From the IMG/VR virus record IMGVR_UViG_3300032236_001159, positions 21,711 through 85,710 of that record: a stretch of 64,000 nt of DNA; one strand, written 5' to 3'. This document shows, in pieces, positions 7,167 through 14,909 of this stretch. The notes under the pieces were generated by a model that saw only the letters and a program-made list of their open reading frames with translations, was not told the origin of the DNA and did no database searches. Every line of letters starts with the position of its first letter. Positions within the stretch are counted from its first letter, which is position 1. The DNA comes from a virus. The position numbers and the translations under genes are program-made.

Positions 7167-7365
7167 AAAAGTCCCCTACTGTGGTTTCTAAAATTTCTCC
7201 GGTAATTTTATTTCTTACCTTTATTTTAGTATTTATACAAAAACACTTACCAGAACCATTAGTTCCAACAATCAATGTCGTAGGAACTTCGGTAAAATTA
7301 ATTTCTGTTGGTGTATTTCCAGAAGACAAAAAATTTTTAAATTTTATTCGCTTGAATAGTATCAT
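7147..7365 (-). CDS. 46: Split-gene 5' part: gp46 N-extein plus N-terminal intein fragment
   Basis: A 72-residue protein. Residues 1-40 are the N-terminus of gp46, ending in the P-loop GTNGSGK (34-40); residues 41-72 are an N-intein fragment (CFCINTKIKV... VGDFYDAQKK) followed by a stop. Cysteine 41 is the expected nucleophile at position 1. The break falls within Walker A, between the lysine and the hydroxyl residue (GK/S), a classic intein target. Alone this fragment cannot be an ATPase. The start ATG 7365 overlaps the DUF3110-like gene by 29 bases, as in a normal gp47-gp46 operon. Reading it as a chance frameshift is unlikely, because the downstream piece has its own start and all later intein blocks. 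Confidence 0.92.
   Translation of the reverse strand: MILFKRIKFKNFLSSGNTPTEINFTEVPTTLIVGTNGSGKCFCINTKIKVRNKITGEILETTVGDFYDAQKK
7150..7245 (-). other. N-terminal half of split intein (IntN, 32 residues)
   Basis: Block A begins CFCINTKIKVRNK, followed by GEILETTVGDFYD, the usual first beta strands of a Hint fold; the reading frame then ends after KK. At 32 residues it is much shorter than canonical split N-inteins (near 100 residues) and resembles the atypically split class with very short N fragments. Confidence 0.9.
7230..7237 (-). promoter_or_regulatory. Late promoter-like TATAAATA inside IntN, upstream of the endonuclease gene
   Basis: An exact minus-strand TATAAATA overlapping the codons for Cys-Ile-Asn-Thr of the N-intein, 64 bases before the endonuclease ATG. 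It could time endonuclease (and C-fragment) synthesis to the late phase. A chance match is possible in this base composition. Confidence 0.35.
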
Positions 7366-7621
7366 ATTCTCTTGGTGGTATTACAAAATCATTTGAATTA
7401 ATTATAACATAATTGTACCCATACATCTCACATGTTTTTATTACTAGATGATCATCAACTTCAACTACATCCATTTCTGGATAATCTTCCGCTTCTAATA
7501 GTCCAGAATAACGTTCAGCATCATCAATATCTTCGAAAAGATACAAAGCTCTTTCACCATCTTCGTCAATTACGGAATATGCTCCCTCATCTTCTTTTCC
7601 TTTAATCGTAAGTATATACAT
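7337..7621 (-). CDS. DUF3110-like protein between gp47 and gp46
   Basis: A 94-residue acidic protein (MYILTIKGKEDEGAYSVIDE) with the segment LYLFEDIDDAERYSGLLEAE followed by DYPEMDVVEVDD. This is close to the FEDEDDAxRYxxLLEAQDFP pattern of the DUF3110 family of cyanobacteria and their phages. It lies where T4 carries the small 46.x genes, overlapping gp47 at its start and gp46 at its end. Function is unknown; co-transcription suggests a link to the gp46/47 complex or simply a conserved operon passenger. It is one of the better hints at a cyanobacterial host. Confidence 0.75.
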   Translation of the reverse strand: MYILTIKGKEDEGAYSVIDEDGERALYLFEDIDDAERYSGLLEAEDYPEMDVVEVDDHLVIKTCEMYGYNYVIINSNDFVIPPREYDTIQANKI

Positions 7622-8664
7622 CAGGTTGCTTCCAATGCTTCTTTATATACATCTCGAAGTAGTTTTTTGATTATAGTTTTATCCAAACCAAATTCTGCCT
7701 CTTCTACATATTTATCTAAAATGGATAAAGTATCTTCGGCAGATATTTCTTCACAATCCACACTTTCATCATCAATATCAACAATTTCTACAACTTTCAA
7801 ATCCAAAGGTGAAGATTTTACAATTTCATCTAAAAATTTATCAAAATTTAATTGATTAGTTTTTTTTCTGACTATAATTTTTACAATTTTATCTTTTAAA
7901 ATTGAACAATCTATTTTTTTCGCATCACTATCTTCATAGTAGATTCTTTCAAATATATTGTATGGATTTTTAAAGTATTCTAATTCATAAGTATTGGTAT
8001 CAAAAATATGAAATCCTCTAGTATCATCCACATCACTCCAAAACATTTGATAAGGATTTCCGAGGTAAAATACTTTTCCATTATCAGATTTAGTATGATA
8101 ATGTCCGGTAAATACTCTATCAAATTTTTCAAATTTTTCAGTAGACAATCCATCAGTCATAATATGACCGGGATATGCAGAAAATCCATTCAACTCCAAA
8201 TGACCAAAAACAACTTTTGCTTTGGTTTCTTGAATTAAATTAAAAGTTTCTTCTTCATTATCAGAACAAATCCAAGGAAGAACCAAAGAATTCATTCCTC
8301 CAATACAAATTTCTGTTGGTCTTGAAATTGGTATTACATTATCATATTGTCTCAATAATCCATCAACTGCATTTACTTCATTAGAATTTTTATAATAAGA
8401 ATCGTGATTTCCTACTATATTATAAACCGTAATTCCTAATTTTTCAAATCGGTCATAAACATTCTTCTTTGCCCATTCTAATGCCCAATAATCAACACCT
8501 TTGCGATTATCAAAAGCATCTCCCAAATGAACTACTGTTTTGATTTTTCTTTTTTCTAATGTAGGAAAAAATACTTCATCATAAAATTTAGCAAAGTAGT
8601 CATGAAAAGATTTATTTGCTTTCTTGAATCCATAGTGAGTGTCTGTTACAAGTCCGAGTTTCAT
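7621..8664 (-). CDS. 47: Recombination nuclease subunit gp47 (Mre11-like)
   Basis: A 347-residue calcineurin-like phosphoesterase, close to T4 gp47 (339). Metal-binding motifs appear in order: DTH (residues 8-10), HLGDAFDNR (46-54), GNHD (85-88), a later FGHLELNGF and GHYH. It pairs with gp46 as the phage Mre11/Rad50 complex that resects double-strand ends for recombination and replication restart. The ATG overlaps the gp55 stop by four bases, and the gene ends at the start of the DUF3110-like gene. Confidence 0.96.
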   Translation of the reverse strand: MKLGLVTDTHYGFKKANKSFHDYFAKFYDEVFFPTLEKRKIKTVVHLGDAFDNRKGVDYWALEWAKKNVYDRFEKLGITVYNIVGNHDSYYKNSNEVNAVDGLLRQYDNVIPISRPTEICIGGMNSLVLPWICSDNEEETFNLIQETKAKVVFGHLELNGFSAYPGHIMTDGLSTEKFEKFDRVFTGHYHTKSDNGKVFYLGNPYQMFWSDVDDTRGFHIFDTNTYELEYFKNPYNIFERIYYEDSDAKKIDCSILKDKIVKIIVRKKTNQLNFDKFLDEIVKSSPLDLKVVEIVDIDDESVDCEEISAEDTLSILDKYVEEAEFGLDKTIIKKLLRDVYKEALEAT

Positions 8665-9167
8665 TGATTCATCTTAATATGCACATTATCTTTAATTGTA
8701 TTGTAGTCAGAATTAAATCCGGTTTCATCTGATGTGAACACTTCTTCAAATCCACTACGTTCAATTAATTTATCTTTAATTTCCATTTGCCTCTTTTCTC
8801 TTTGAATTCTGCGAAGAAAGGCATAATAAACAATTTGAGTAAAATAAGCAAATGGATTGGTTCTTTCTACATCAAAATTATGAATATATTGAACTGCATT
8901 TTCTACTCCATCACTTATCATATCTTCACGAAACATATAATTTACAAAATTTGGTCTATATGATAAGTGAGTAGCAATTTTTAAAAAACAATCTCCAATA
9001 TAATTTGGTATTTTTGGTTTTCCTTCCCAAGGTCCATTATTTGGAGGATACTTATCATATTTTTCAAAATATTTTTCCTTTGCGATATCAATTTTCATTT
9101 TATATGCAATTAAAGCATCGTGAAAATCTTTATTATTTACATAATGTGGATTTTTTCTTTCTTTCAT
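8661..9167 (-). CDS. 55: Late-transcription sigma factor gp55
   Basis: A 168-residue protein (T4 gp55: 185). The core NYMFREDMISDGVENAVQYI and NPFAYFTQIVYYAFLRRIQR is the sigma region 2 recognisable in all gp55 proteins; it binds host core polymerase and melts the TATAAATA late promoters. The C-terminal tail is acidic to polar and would carry the gp45-binding end. It heads the gp55-47-DUF3110-46 operon from the promoter at 9194-9222. Its presence supports the late-box calls elsewhere in the window. Confidence 0.95.
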   Translation of the reverse strand: MKERKNPHYVNNKDFHDALIAYKMKIDIAKEKYFEKYDKYPPNNGPWEGKPKIPNYIGDCFLKIATHLSYRPNFVNYMFREDMISDGVENAVQYIHNFDVERTNPFAYFTQIVYYAFLRRIQREKRQMEIKDKLIERSGFEEVFTSDETGFNSDYNTIKDNVHIKMNQ

Positions 9168-9193
9168 TATTTTATGAATTTTAATTTATCTCC

Positions 9194-9222
9194 ATTATAT
9201 CACAATAATTGTTTATCCGCAA
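9194..9222 (-). promoter_or_regulatory. Extended -10 promoter for the gp55-gp46 operon
   Basis: Minus strand: TTGCGG (9217-9222), a 17-base spacer, then TGA-TATAAT (perfect -10 at 9194-9199 with an extended TG). The -10 ends 27 bases before the gp55 ATG. It looks like an early or middle host-polymerase promoter. Confidence 0.7.
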
Positions 9223-9226
9223 AGAC

Positions 9227-9255
9227 TTGACATTGGTTTGGATAACAGTTAGAAT
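9227..9255 (+). promoter_or_regulatory. Sigma70-like promoter on the opposite strand, divergent from the gp55 promoter
   Basis: Plus strand: a perfect TTGACA (9227-9232), 17 bases, then TAGAAT (9250-9255). Transcription would run rightwards, antisense to the end of the 131-residue gene. No plus-strand coding region follows. This is a motif match only. Confidence 0.45.
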
Positions 9256-9288
9256 CACTCTGTTAGGGTTGATAGATAAGTTATATCT

Positions 9289-9684
9289 TTAAGTATTAGA
9301 AGATTTATAGATTTTTTCGAGGGATATTCTGGCTTCAGAAATTGAAGAAATATATCCCATATTCGGGCTTATTTTTGACTTATTGGTTTTTTTATTTAAA
9401 TCTTTGAGATATTTTTCATACATTTTAATAATAGATGATTCATTGATTTCTGTCATAGTAATAATTTTATCAATATCAACAATAAACATTGTATCATCTG
9501 TAAGTTTTATCCAAGGAACTATTTTAAGTGCTGTCATCCCAAGTTGTTTCATAGTAATGGTTTCCATTATAACTGGATTGTCCAAAATTAAAATAATTCT
9601 GTCTTCTTCTTCACAGGGACAAACTTTGGAGAAAACTTCTTCTCCGGATATCATTTTTATGGTTGCGTAAAATTCTTCGTACAT
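9289..9684 (-). CDS. Conserved T4-like phage protein downstream of uvsW, function unknown
   Basis: A 131-residue protein. Its first 70 residues look like a small beta barrel (FYATIKMISGEEVFSKVCPC, then short strands through VPWIKLTDDTMFIVD), reminiscent of Sm-like folds; a helical tail follows (ESSIIKMYEKYLKDLNKK). I recognise similar proteins at this place in other marine T4-like phages but know no function. The stop of uvsW directly precedes its ATG. A 121-base gap with two opposed promoter motifs follows it. Confidence 0.7.
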   Translation of the reverse strand: MYEEFYATIKMISGEEVFSKVCPCEEEDRIILILDNPVIMETITMKQLGMTALKIVPWIKLTDDTMFIVDIDKIITMTEINESSIIKMYEKYLKDLNKKTNKSKISPNMGYISSISEARISLEKIYKSSNT

Positions 9685-11148
9685 TTATTTTTTAAAATCT
9701 ATTTGTATAATTTCATAATTAAATTTTTCTTCATTATAAATTTGAATTCTTTCTACAAGATGATTCAATGTATAATTTTTCTTTGATTTATAAGTAGTAT
9801 CATCTGCTATATCGTATAATATTGCTTTTGTTTTACTTTCACTTGTTCTTAGAACTCTACCAATTGATTGTAGATTTCTAACTCTGGATTTTGAAGGAGA
9901 AGCAAAGATAACATTGTGTAGGTTTTTAATGTTAATTCCAGTAGAGAATGTACCATAAGATGCAACAATGATTGCATTATCTTCTTTTTCAGTAATTGCT
10001 CTTACTTGCTCTCTTTCCTCAGCATCCACTCCACCATGAACAAAAAATATTTTTCTTTCATCTGATGCTGAACTATTTATGAGTTCATAGAGAGGTTGTC
10101 CGTGAGTTTCCACACGATTAAAAAGAACTAAACTATTTCCTTTTAAATCTAAAGTCAGATTTTTGATAAATTTATTTCTTTTTTCGTGAGTAATTAAATA
10201 TTGAATTTCATCCTCATATTCATCAAATCTTTGTGGATTATGCTTCAATAAAAGAACTTTAATATCTAATTTTGATAGATGTCCCTTTTCTATGAGTTCT
10301 TTTGTTTGTGTGACTTTGTAAGAAGGACCAAACAATCCTTCAAGAACCCATTTATGCGTCTGAGACCCATCCAGAGTGCCCGTGAACCCGTATCTGTATT
10401 TGGTGCCATCCATCTTTGTCATAATGCCCGTAATGGACTTGCTACGGGCAAGATGGCACTCATCTATGATGACAGTATCAAAAGTATTAAAGAACTTTCT
10501 ATCCATCTTATACAGACTTTGCCAAGTTGAAATAGTTACATTTTTATCTGTTTGCTTTTCTTTTCCCGAATAAATCTGATGACAATGTTCATCTACATTC
10601 CATCCATAATCTTCAAAATCTTTATAGATTTGACTTACAAGAGAAGTAGTTGGAACAATAATCAAAGTGTTCAAATCTTTGTCAGTATAATAACGAACCA
10701 AAGAATAAATCATCAAACTTTTTCCACTTCCAGTTGGAGAGATTAAAAGTTTACGATTATATTTTAAAGCATCATAAACTCCATCAATTTGGTACTCTCT
10801 TGGTGAATATTTACAAATTGAATTAATGTAATCTTTTACACCCTCTCTGGATATATTTTCATTTTCTTCAAATGGATCACCGTAAAATTTATTATGTTTG
10901 AACTCTACTTTGTAATCTGATTTTTTTGCCCAAGATACAACTTTATCAAGCAATCCCGCATAAATTTCCCCAGTGTGATTGCTGTATAAATGAATTTTTC
11001 CATCCCAGTATTTGTTTCTATACTGTGGCATAAACTTTGCACCAGGAACTTCAAAAGTAAAATAATCAAATAACTCTTGATGTATATGTGGTTCTGCTTC
11101 TATTTTGATATAAATTTCATTCTTTTTTTGTATAATTAAATCAACCAT
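9685..11148 (-). CDS. uvsW: DNA/RNA-DNA helicase UvsW
   Basis: A 487-residue superfamily 2 helicase of the RecG-functional type, shorter than T4 UvsW (587) as in other marine relatives. The N-terminal domain (about 1-105) starts MVDLIIQKKNEIYIKIEAEP. Helicase motifs follow: Q-like YSPREYQIDG, Walker A PTGSGKS (about 138-144), DECH (228-231), GFTGTL, and late motifs around SYGTFSTGINIK and SIGRVLRT. It unwinds R-loops and branched DNA, ending origin-dependent replication and rescuing stalled forks. It overlaps uvsY by eight bases, so both are likely co-expressed. Confidence 0.96.
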   Translation of the reverse strand: MVDLIIQKKNEIYIKIEAEPHIHQELFDYFTFEVPGAKFMPQYRNKYWDGKIHLYSNHTGEIYAGLLDKVVSWAKKSDYKVEFKHNKFYGDPFEENENISREGVKDYINSICKYSPREYQIDGVYDALKYNRKLLISPTGSGKSLMIYSLVRYYTDKDLNTLIIVPTTSLVSQIYKDFEDYGWNVDEHCHQIYSGKEKQTDKNVTISTWQSLYKMDRKFFNTFDTVIIDECHLARSKSITGIMTKMDGTKYRYGFTGTLDGSQTHKWVLEGLFGPSYKVTQTKELIEKGHLSKLDIKVLLLKHNPQRFDEYEDEIQYLITHEKRNKFIKNLTLDLKGNSLVLFNRVETHGQPLYELINSSASDERKIFFVHGGVDAEEREQVRAITEKEDNAIIVASYGTFSTGINIKNLHNVIFASPSKSRVRNLQSIGRVLRTSESKTKAILYDIADDTTYKSKKNYTLNHLVERIQIYNEEKFNYEIIQIDFKK

Positions 11149-11569
11149 AACCTGCGGTAAACCTCATATATTCAATACTATTTTTTATTTGATAAGTTCT
11201 ATTCATTATTGCTTTCAGAATACTATCCAAATAATTCAACATTGTTTGGTAATATTCTATTTTTGATATGGATTTTAAAATGTCCTCATCGGCATCCATA
11301 TACTTATCTATATCCTGTCGTAATACCTTATAATCAAATGGATTTTTTACATAAACTTCAGGATTTGATTTTCCAGAAAAATACATCCATTTTTCTTTTT
11401 TTAATATTTTAAATTTGTTTTCTTCTAATTTTTTAAGAAGAAGAATATTATTATAAATTTTATAATATTTTGCGTGAAGTGAAGGTATTTTGATTGATTC
11501 TTCGTGTAAATTATCTGGATCTATTTTTGCGTCTTCTTCCCATAACGATTGAATTTCATCAAGATTCAT
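11141..11569 (-). CDS. uvsY: Recombination mediator UvsY
   Basis: A 142-residue, mostly helical, charged protein (T4 UvsY: 137) starting MNLDEIQSLWEEDAKIDPDN. The pattern SLHAKYYKIYNNILLLKKLE and the later WMYFSGKSNPEVY are the conserved UvsY core. It forms hexamers, binds single-stranded DNA with gp32, and loads the UvsX recombinase. It is four bases from the gp19-like gene upstream and overlaps uvsW downstream. Confidence 0.92.
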   Translation of the reverse strand: MNLDEIQSLWEEDAKIDPDNLHEESIKIPSLHAKYYKIYNNILLLKKLEENKFKILKKEKWMYFSGKSNPEVYVKNPFDYKVLRQDIDKYMDADEDILKSISKIEYYQTMLNYLDSILKAIMNRTYQIKNSIEYMRFTAGYG

Positions 11570-11572
11570 AAA

Positions 11573-12121
11573 TCATAAAACAACTATATCATATATAGAA
11601 TACTTAAATTGGACCCTTGCTGTCACGTAATTAATATCAGATTCCTTTGAATCAAATTGAACTGTGGATAAACTTATTGGAAATAAGTCTTTAAAATGAA
11701 CTTGCGATATAATATTAAAATTGCTGTTGTATATGAACAAAGTAGCATCTGAATATTCATTATATGAATTTTTTCCCGCATTATCCGGCAAATATTCATT
11801 ATTATTTTTTAAATCTATAAATTCTTGAATGCTATATGGATAACCAAGTCCCCTTAACCACTTATGAACTTCAAGATAATTTTCTAAGTTTTCATCTATA
11901 AAAAATTCTAAAGAAAAGTCATCATAAGTTATTTTATCACCTGGAACTGGAATATCTTTGAGATATGTTGGTTGCATTGCAACACCAAGATTAATTCCTG
12001 GAATTTCTGCTGAATTTGAAAAGAAATCTACTTTTGGTAATTTTGTAACAGAAAATTTGAATCCAACTGGAGACAAAAAGTTTCTATTTGATAATTGCTT
12101 AGACCAAGGAGTTTGAGACAT
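11573..12121 (-). CDS. gp19-like (tail tube fold) virion protein near uvsY
   Basis: A 182-residue protein with the T4 tail-tube family pattern: an N-terminal FKFSVTKLPKVDFFSNSAEI, then IPGINLGVA, IPVPGDKITYDDFSLEFFID and a W-containing HKWLRGLGYP, closely paralleling the true gp19 at 18033-18668. It is likely a paralogue used at one end of the tail tube or in the baseplate hub, as T4 gp54 is related to gp19. It follows the gp23 terminator and is eight or fewer bases from uvsY. The family is clear; the exact position in the virion is inferred. Confidence 0.75.
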   Translation of the reverse strand: MSQTPWSKQLSNRNFLSPVGFKFSVTKLPKVDFFSNSAEIPGINLGVAMQPTYLKDIPVPGDKITYDDFSLEFFIDENLENYLEVHKWLRGLGYPYSIQEFIDLKNNNEYLPDNAGKNSYNEYSDATLFIYNSNFNIISQVHFKDLFPISLSTVQFDSKESDINYVTARVQFKYSIYDIVVL

Positions 12122-12143
12122 TTTTATTTCTATTTATTTTCAT

Positions 12144-12169
12144 AAAAAAAGGACCCCATATTGGGGTCC
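12144..12169 (-). terminator. Intrinsic terminator after gp23
   Basis: On the minus strand, an 8-bp stem (GGACCCCA / TGGGGTCC, 12151-12169) with a three-base loop, followed directly by seven T (12144-12150). It ends the major capsid gene and separates the late head genes from the uvsY-uvsW cluster. Confidence 0.9.
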
Positions 12170-12193
12170 CTTGTAAAAGAAACGTGAGAAGAC

Positions 12194-13591
12194 TCACATT
12201 AAATTGTCAACACGTACACGACGGTAGTAACGGTTAGCATTAGCAAGAAGACGACCAGATCCTTGGTTGGTGCCTTCAGCAAATGGGTTAGCAACGATTC
12301 CGTAACGAGTCTTGAATCCAATTTTTGGTTGGAAGCTGTTCTCACCAACGGCACGAACCATTTGGAGAGGAACATAAGGACAATAGAATAGACCAGCGTC
12401 ATAAGGGGAAGAACCCTTATAACCTACAACGTAATACTGGTTAGCAGATACGTTTGCAGAATATGGATCAATATATACACGATACTTACCCTGAAGAATA
12501 CCAGCGAAGGTATTGCCAGTATCATCAACGTTAAGGTTAGCGTTAAGAGCAGGGGTGTAATCAAGAACACCTGCCATGGTGAGTGCAGAAGCAACGTCAG
12601 CAGAGCAGAGAATCATATTACCCTTTCCTCTACGAGTTCTTTGTGCGATTGCGTTAGCATCACGCTCGATTTGGAAAAGAAGACCTTTGAACTTCTCAAC
12701 AGACCAACGACCGTTAGAATCAACATCAAGGTCAAAGATACCAGCGGTTGCAGTATTAACAGCAGCGCCTTGCTCAGCAATCTTGTAGATTGTACGAATA
12801 ACTTCTCTGTTGATTTCTGCAAGGATTTCAGTTGAGAGAATGTTAGCAAGTTCTGCTTCTGCGTTTAGACCGTGGATAGCCTTGAGGTCTTGTGCGAGTT
12901 CTAGTGAATACTCAGCTTTCAGAGCGCGTGACTTTGCAGTAACAGTGACTTTCTCGATTGAGAATGCCATCTGGTTAAACGCAGCAGCACCACTACCATC
13001 AAGGTTTTCTGCGTCTCCAGTATTCATACCTTGACCAGTAGCATAGGTGTTGGTTGCCGCAACTCCTACTGGGTTAAGAAGACCTGGATTTGTACCTGCT
13101 GGGTTTGAAGTAGTACCAAAACCAGCAACACCATCAGTAAAGGAACCTGTAAGATTCTGACCTGCATTTTCACCAGAGAATGAAGTATCTACTTCGTTGA
13201 AGAAGGCTTCAGTTCCAGTTTGGTTGGTGTAACGTGAACGCATCGCAAAGATAAGTCCAGTAGGACCATTCATTGGCTGTACGCCAGCAAGGTCATAAGC
13301 GACCAAGTTGGGCATAGAACGACGAATCAAGCTGATTAGAACAGGGTCGAAACCTGCAACAGGACCAGTAGCAACAGCTCCAGTACCAGTATTTGAGAAA
13401 CCACCAGTACCAGCTGAGTTGGTTGGGGATTCATAAAGGAACTCACGCTCCTCTCTTTGGAATTTTTCTTGGTTTTCGAGCAGGACTGCGGTTACCATTC
13501 TACGATGTGAGTCCTTGATTTTATCAAGACCCTCATAATTAAGGAGTGGTGCCCACTTCTCCTGCAATTGTTCTGCATTGAACATTTGCAT
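12194..13591 (-). CDS. 23: Major capsid protein gp23
   Basis: The hexameric shell protein, 465 residues (T4: 521). It starts MQMFNAEQLQEKWAPLLNYE; recognisable gp23 segments are LIRRSMPNLVAYDLAGVQPM, the GLIFAMRSRY stretch, NREVIRTIYKIAEQGA and the C-terminal FKTRYGIVANPFAEG. A likely gp21 maturation cut is after LYE (residues 52-54), which fits the (L/I)xE rule. AGAGGT lies seven bases before ATG 13591. It is followed by an intrinsic terminator, consistent with heavy late expression. Confidence 0.98.
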   Translation of the reverse strand: MQMFNAEQLQEKWAPLLNYEGLDKIKDSHRRMVTAVLLENQEKFQREEREFLYESPTNSAGTGGFSNTGTGAVATGPVAGFDPVLISLIRRSMPNLVAYDLAGVQPMNGPTGLIFAMRSRYTNQTGTEAFFNEVDTSFSGENAGQNLTGSFTDGVAGFGTTSNPAGTNPGLLNPVGVAATNTYATGQGMNTGDAENLDGSGAAAFNQMAFSIEKVTVTAKSRALKAEYSLELAQDLKAIHGLNAEAELANILSTEILAEINREVIRTIYKIAEQGAAVNTATAGIFDLDVDSNGRWSVEKFKGLLFQIERDANAIAQRTRRGKGNMILCSADVASALTMAGVLDYTPALNANLNVDDTGNTFAGILQGKYRVYIDPYSANVSANQYYVVGYKGSSPYDAGLFYCPYVPLQMVRAVGENSFQPKIGFKTRYGIVANPFAEGTNQGSGRLLANANRYYRRVRVDNLM

Positions 13592-13621
13592 TTGTTTTAC
13601 CTCTTTTGGAAATTGTTAGTT

Positions 13622-13629
13622 TGATTTAT
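13622..13629 (-). promoter_or_regulatory. Degenerate late promoter-like box TATAAATC before gp23
   Basis: Minus-strand TATAAATC, one base off the late consensus, 31 bases before the gp23 ATG in the short gp22-gp23 gap. Position favours a role in late gp23 transcription; sequence support is modest. Confidence 0.4.
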
Positions 13630-13639
13630 AATCTAAAAA

Positions 13640-14863
13640 TCACTTTTTAGAAACTCTGGAAAGTGTCTGAAGATAAGATTCCATCGCACCAGAAACTGGT
13701 TGACTGTAATTTGCTTCTTCAGAAATTACTTCCGAATACCCTTTTTGAGTGCCAGCATTTCTTGGGAAATATGCTTCCCTCAATGTTACTAGCTTCTCAC
13801 GATAGTCTGCCTCACTTTCAAACTCAACACTTTCAGATAGGGAAGCGAGTTTATCTTTCTGAGAGGTCGCAAGACCTTCGGAAACGTCACTTAAAATTAC
13901 ATCGGCAACCGATTCTGCTAGTCTTTGGTTTAGAGCAATATTTCTTTCGATTTGCTCATTGAGTTTGGTCTCCATTTCATCAAGTTTATCTACCATACTC
14001 TCGATTACATCATATTTATCTTCAGGGATTGATACATAATGATCTTCAAAAAGACCCTTCATTCCTTGAAGGAATGATTCGGTCATTTCAGTCTTAAGTC
14101 CTTGCTCTACGACAAGAGCATTTTCCTGTAACCACTCATCGGCTACATACTCAAGATAAGAATCAACTCTTTCGGTCAATTCTGATTTAATTTCTTCAAC
14201 TTGCTCGACAAGTTGAGTTTCATAACGAGCTTCTAGAGATTCATAAATTTCAGAAATCTTTGAATTAATTGCTGCTTCAAAGATTAACTTTGCTTTATCT
14301 CTAAATTCTTCAGATAGTTCTTCACCGGCAAGAAGAGCATCGACATCCTCTTCAATACTAATGGATTCTTCCATTTTCTTCTTGCCATCTTCTTCCTCTT
14401 CGTCGTCATCTTCTTCATCATCATCGTCATCATCTTCTTTTGAAGATTTTGATTTTTTGGAAGATTTTTTCTTATTCATTTTTCCGTCTTCTTCTTCATC
14501 ATCTTCTTCTTCATCATCTTCTTCTTTGGCAGCTTCTAAGAGTTCTTCATCTTCATCATCATATTCAGAATCTTCTTTTACAGCACCAGTTTTCATTGCA
14601 TCTGCTGCTTTTGCTCCCTTATTTACGACATCCTTAACTTGCTTAAGGGTTGCGCCAGGAGTCTTAAGTTTAGCAGAATCGTCGTCTGGTCTATAATTTG
14701 AAGGATCTGGTCCTCCAAGATCTTCCCAACTACCAGTTTGACCATCAGGAATTCCTGTGCTCAACTTTTGCATTGGTTCTGCCGCCTTTGCATTAGCATT
14801 TACAGCAGTACGAGATTGTGTAGTGCCTATTTCCATTTCTTGTAAGTTTTTACCACGGGACAT
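13640..14863 (-). CDS. 22: Prohead core scaffold gp22 with a long acidic insert
   Basis: A 407-residue protein (T4 gp22: 269). The C-terminal two thirds is a long charged helix with segments such as RDKAKLIFEAAINSKISEIY and KLNEQIERNIALNQRLAESV, typical of gp22 of marine T4-like phages. Residues about 100-165 are an unusual alternation of runs of Asp/Glu with lysine-serine patches. The N-terminus (MSRGKNLQEMEIGTTQSR) is low-complexity. It forms the scaffold on which gp23 assembles and is degraded by gp21. A late box at 14900-14907 precedes it. Confidence 0.92.
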   Translation of the reverse strand: MSRGKNLQEMEIGTTQSRTAVNANAKAAEPMQKLSTGIPDGQTGSWEDLGGPDPSNYRPDDDSAKLKTPGATLKQVKDVVNKGAKAADAMKTGAVKEDSEYDDEDEELLEAAKEEDDEEEDDEEEDGKMNKKKSSKKSKSSKEDDDDDDEEDDDEEEEDGKKKMEESISIEEDVDALLAGEELSEEFRDKAKLIFEAAINSKISEIYESLEARYETQLVEQVEEIKSELTERVDSYLEYVADEWLQENALVVEQGLKTEMTESFLQGMKGLFEDHYVSIPEDKYDVIESMVDKLDEMETKLNEQIERNIALNQRLAESVADVILSDVSEGLATSQKDKLASLSESVEFESEADYREKLVTLREAYFPRNAGTQKGYSEVISEEANYSQPVSGAMESYLQTLSRVSKK

Positions 14864-14899
14864 TTGAACTCTCCGATTTACCTTTGTTAAATCTATATT

Positions 14900-14907
14900 T
14901 ATTTATA
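14900..14907 (-). promoter_or_regulatory. Late promoter box TATAAATA before gp22
   Basis: A perfect minus-strand TATAAATA, 37 bases before the gp22 ATG, in the only gap between gp21 and gp22. It fits a gp55-dependent late promoter. Confidence 0.65.
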
Positions 14908-14909
14908 AT

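Noticed and set aside
4159-7365. gp46 as a pseudogene broken by frameshifts
   Set aside because: Each of the three frames has its own start with a plausible ribosome binding site, all intein splicing residues are intact and in the right halves, and the middle gene is a complete nuclease. Random damage would not leave this order.
9227-9255. A plus-strand gene behind the TTGACA/TAGAAT promoter
   Set aside because: Downstream plus-strand frames are short and mirror the minus-strand genes; reported only as a promoter motif.
14361-14696. Long serine-rich plus-strand frame opposite gp22
   Set aside because: It is the complement of the Asp/Glu-rich codons of gp22 (GAT/GAA read as serine), so a shadow frame.
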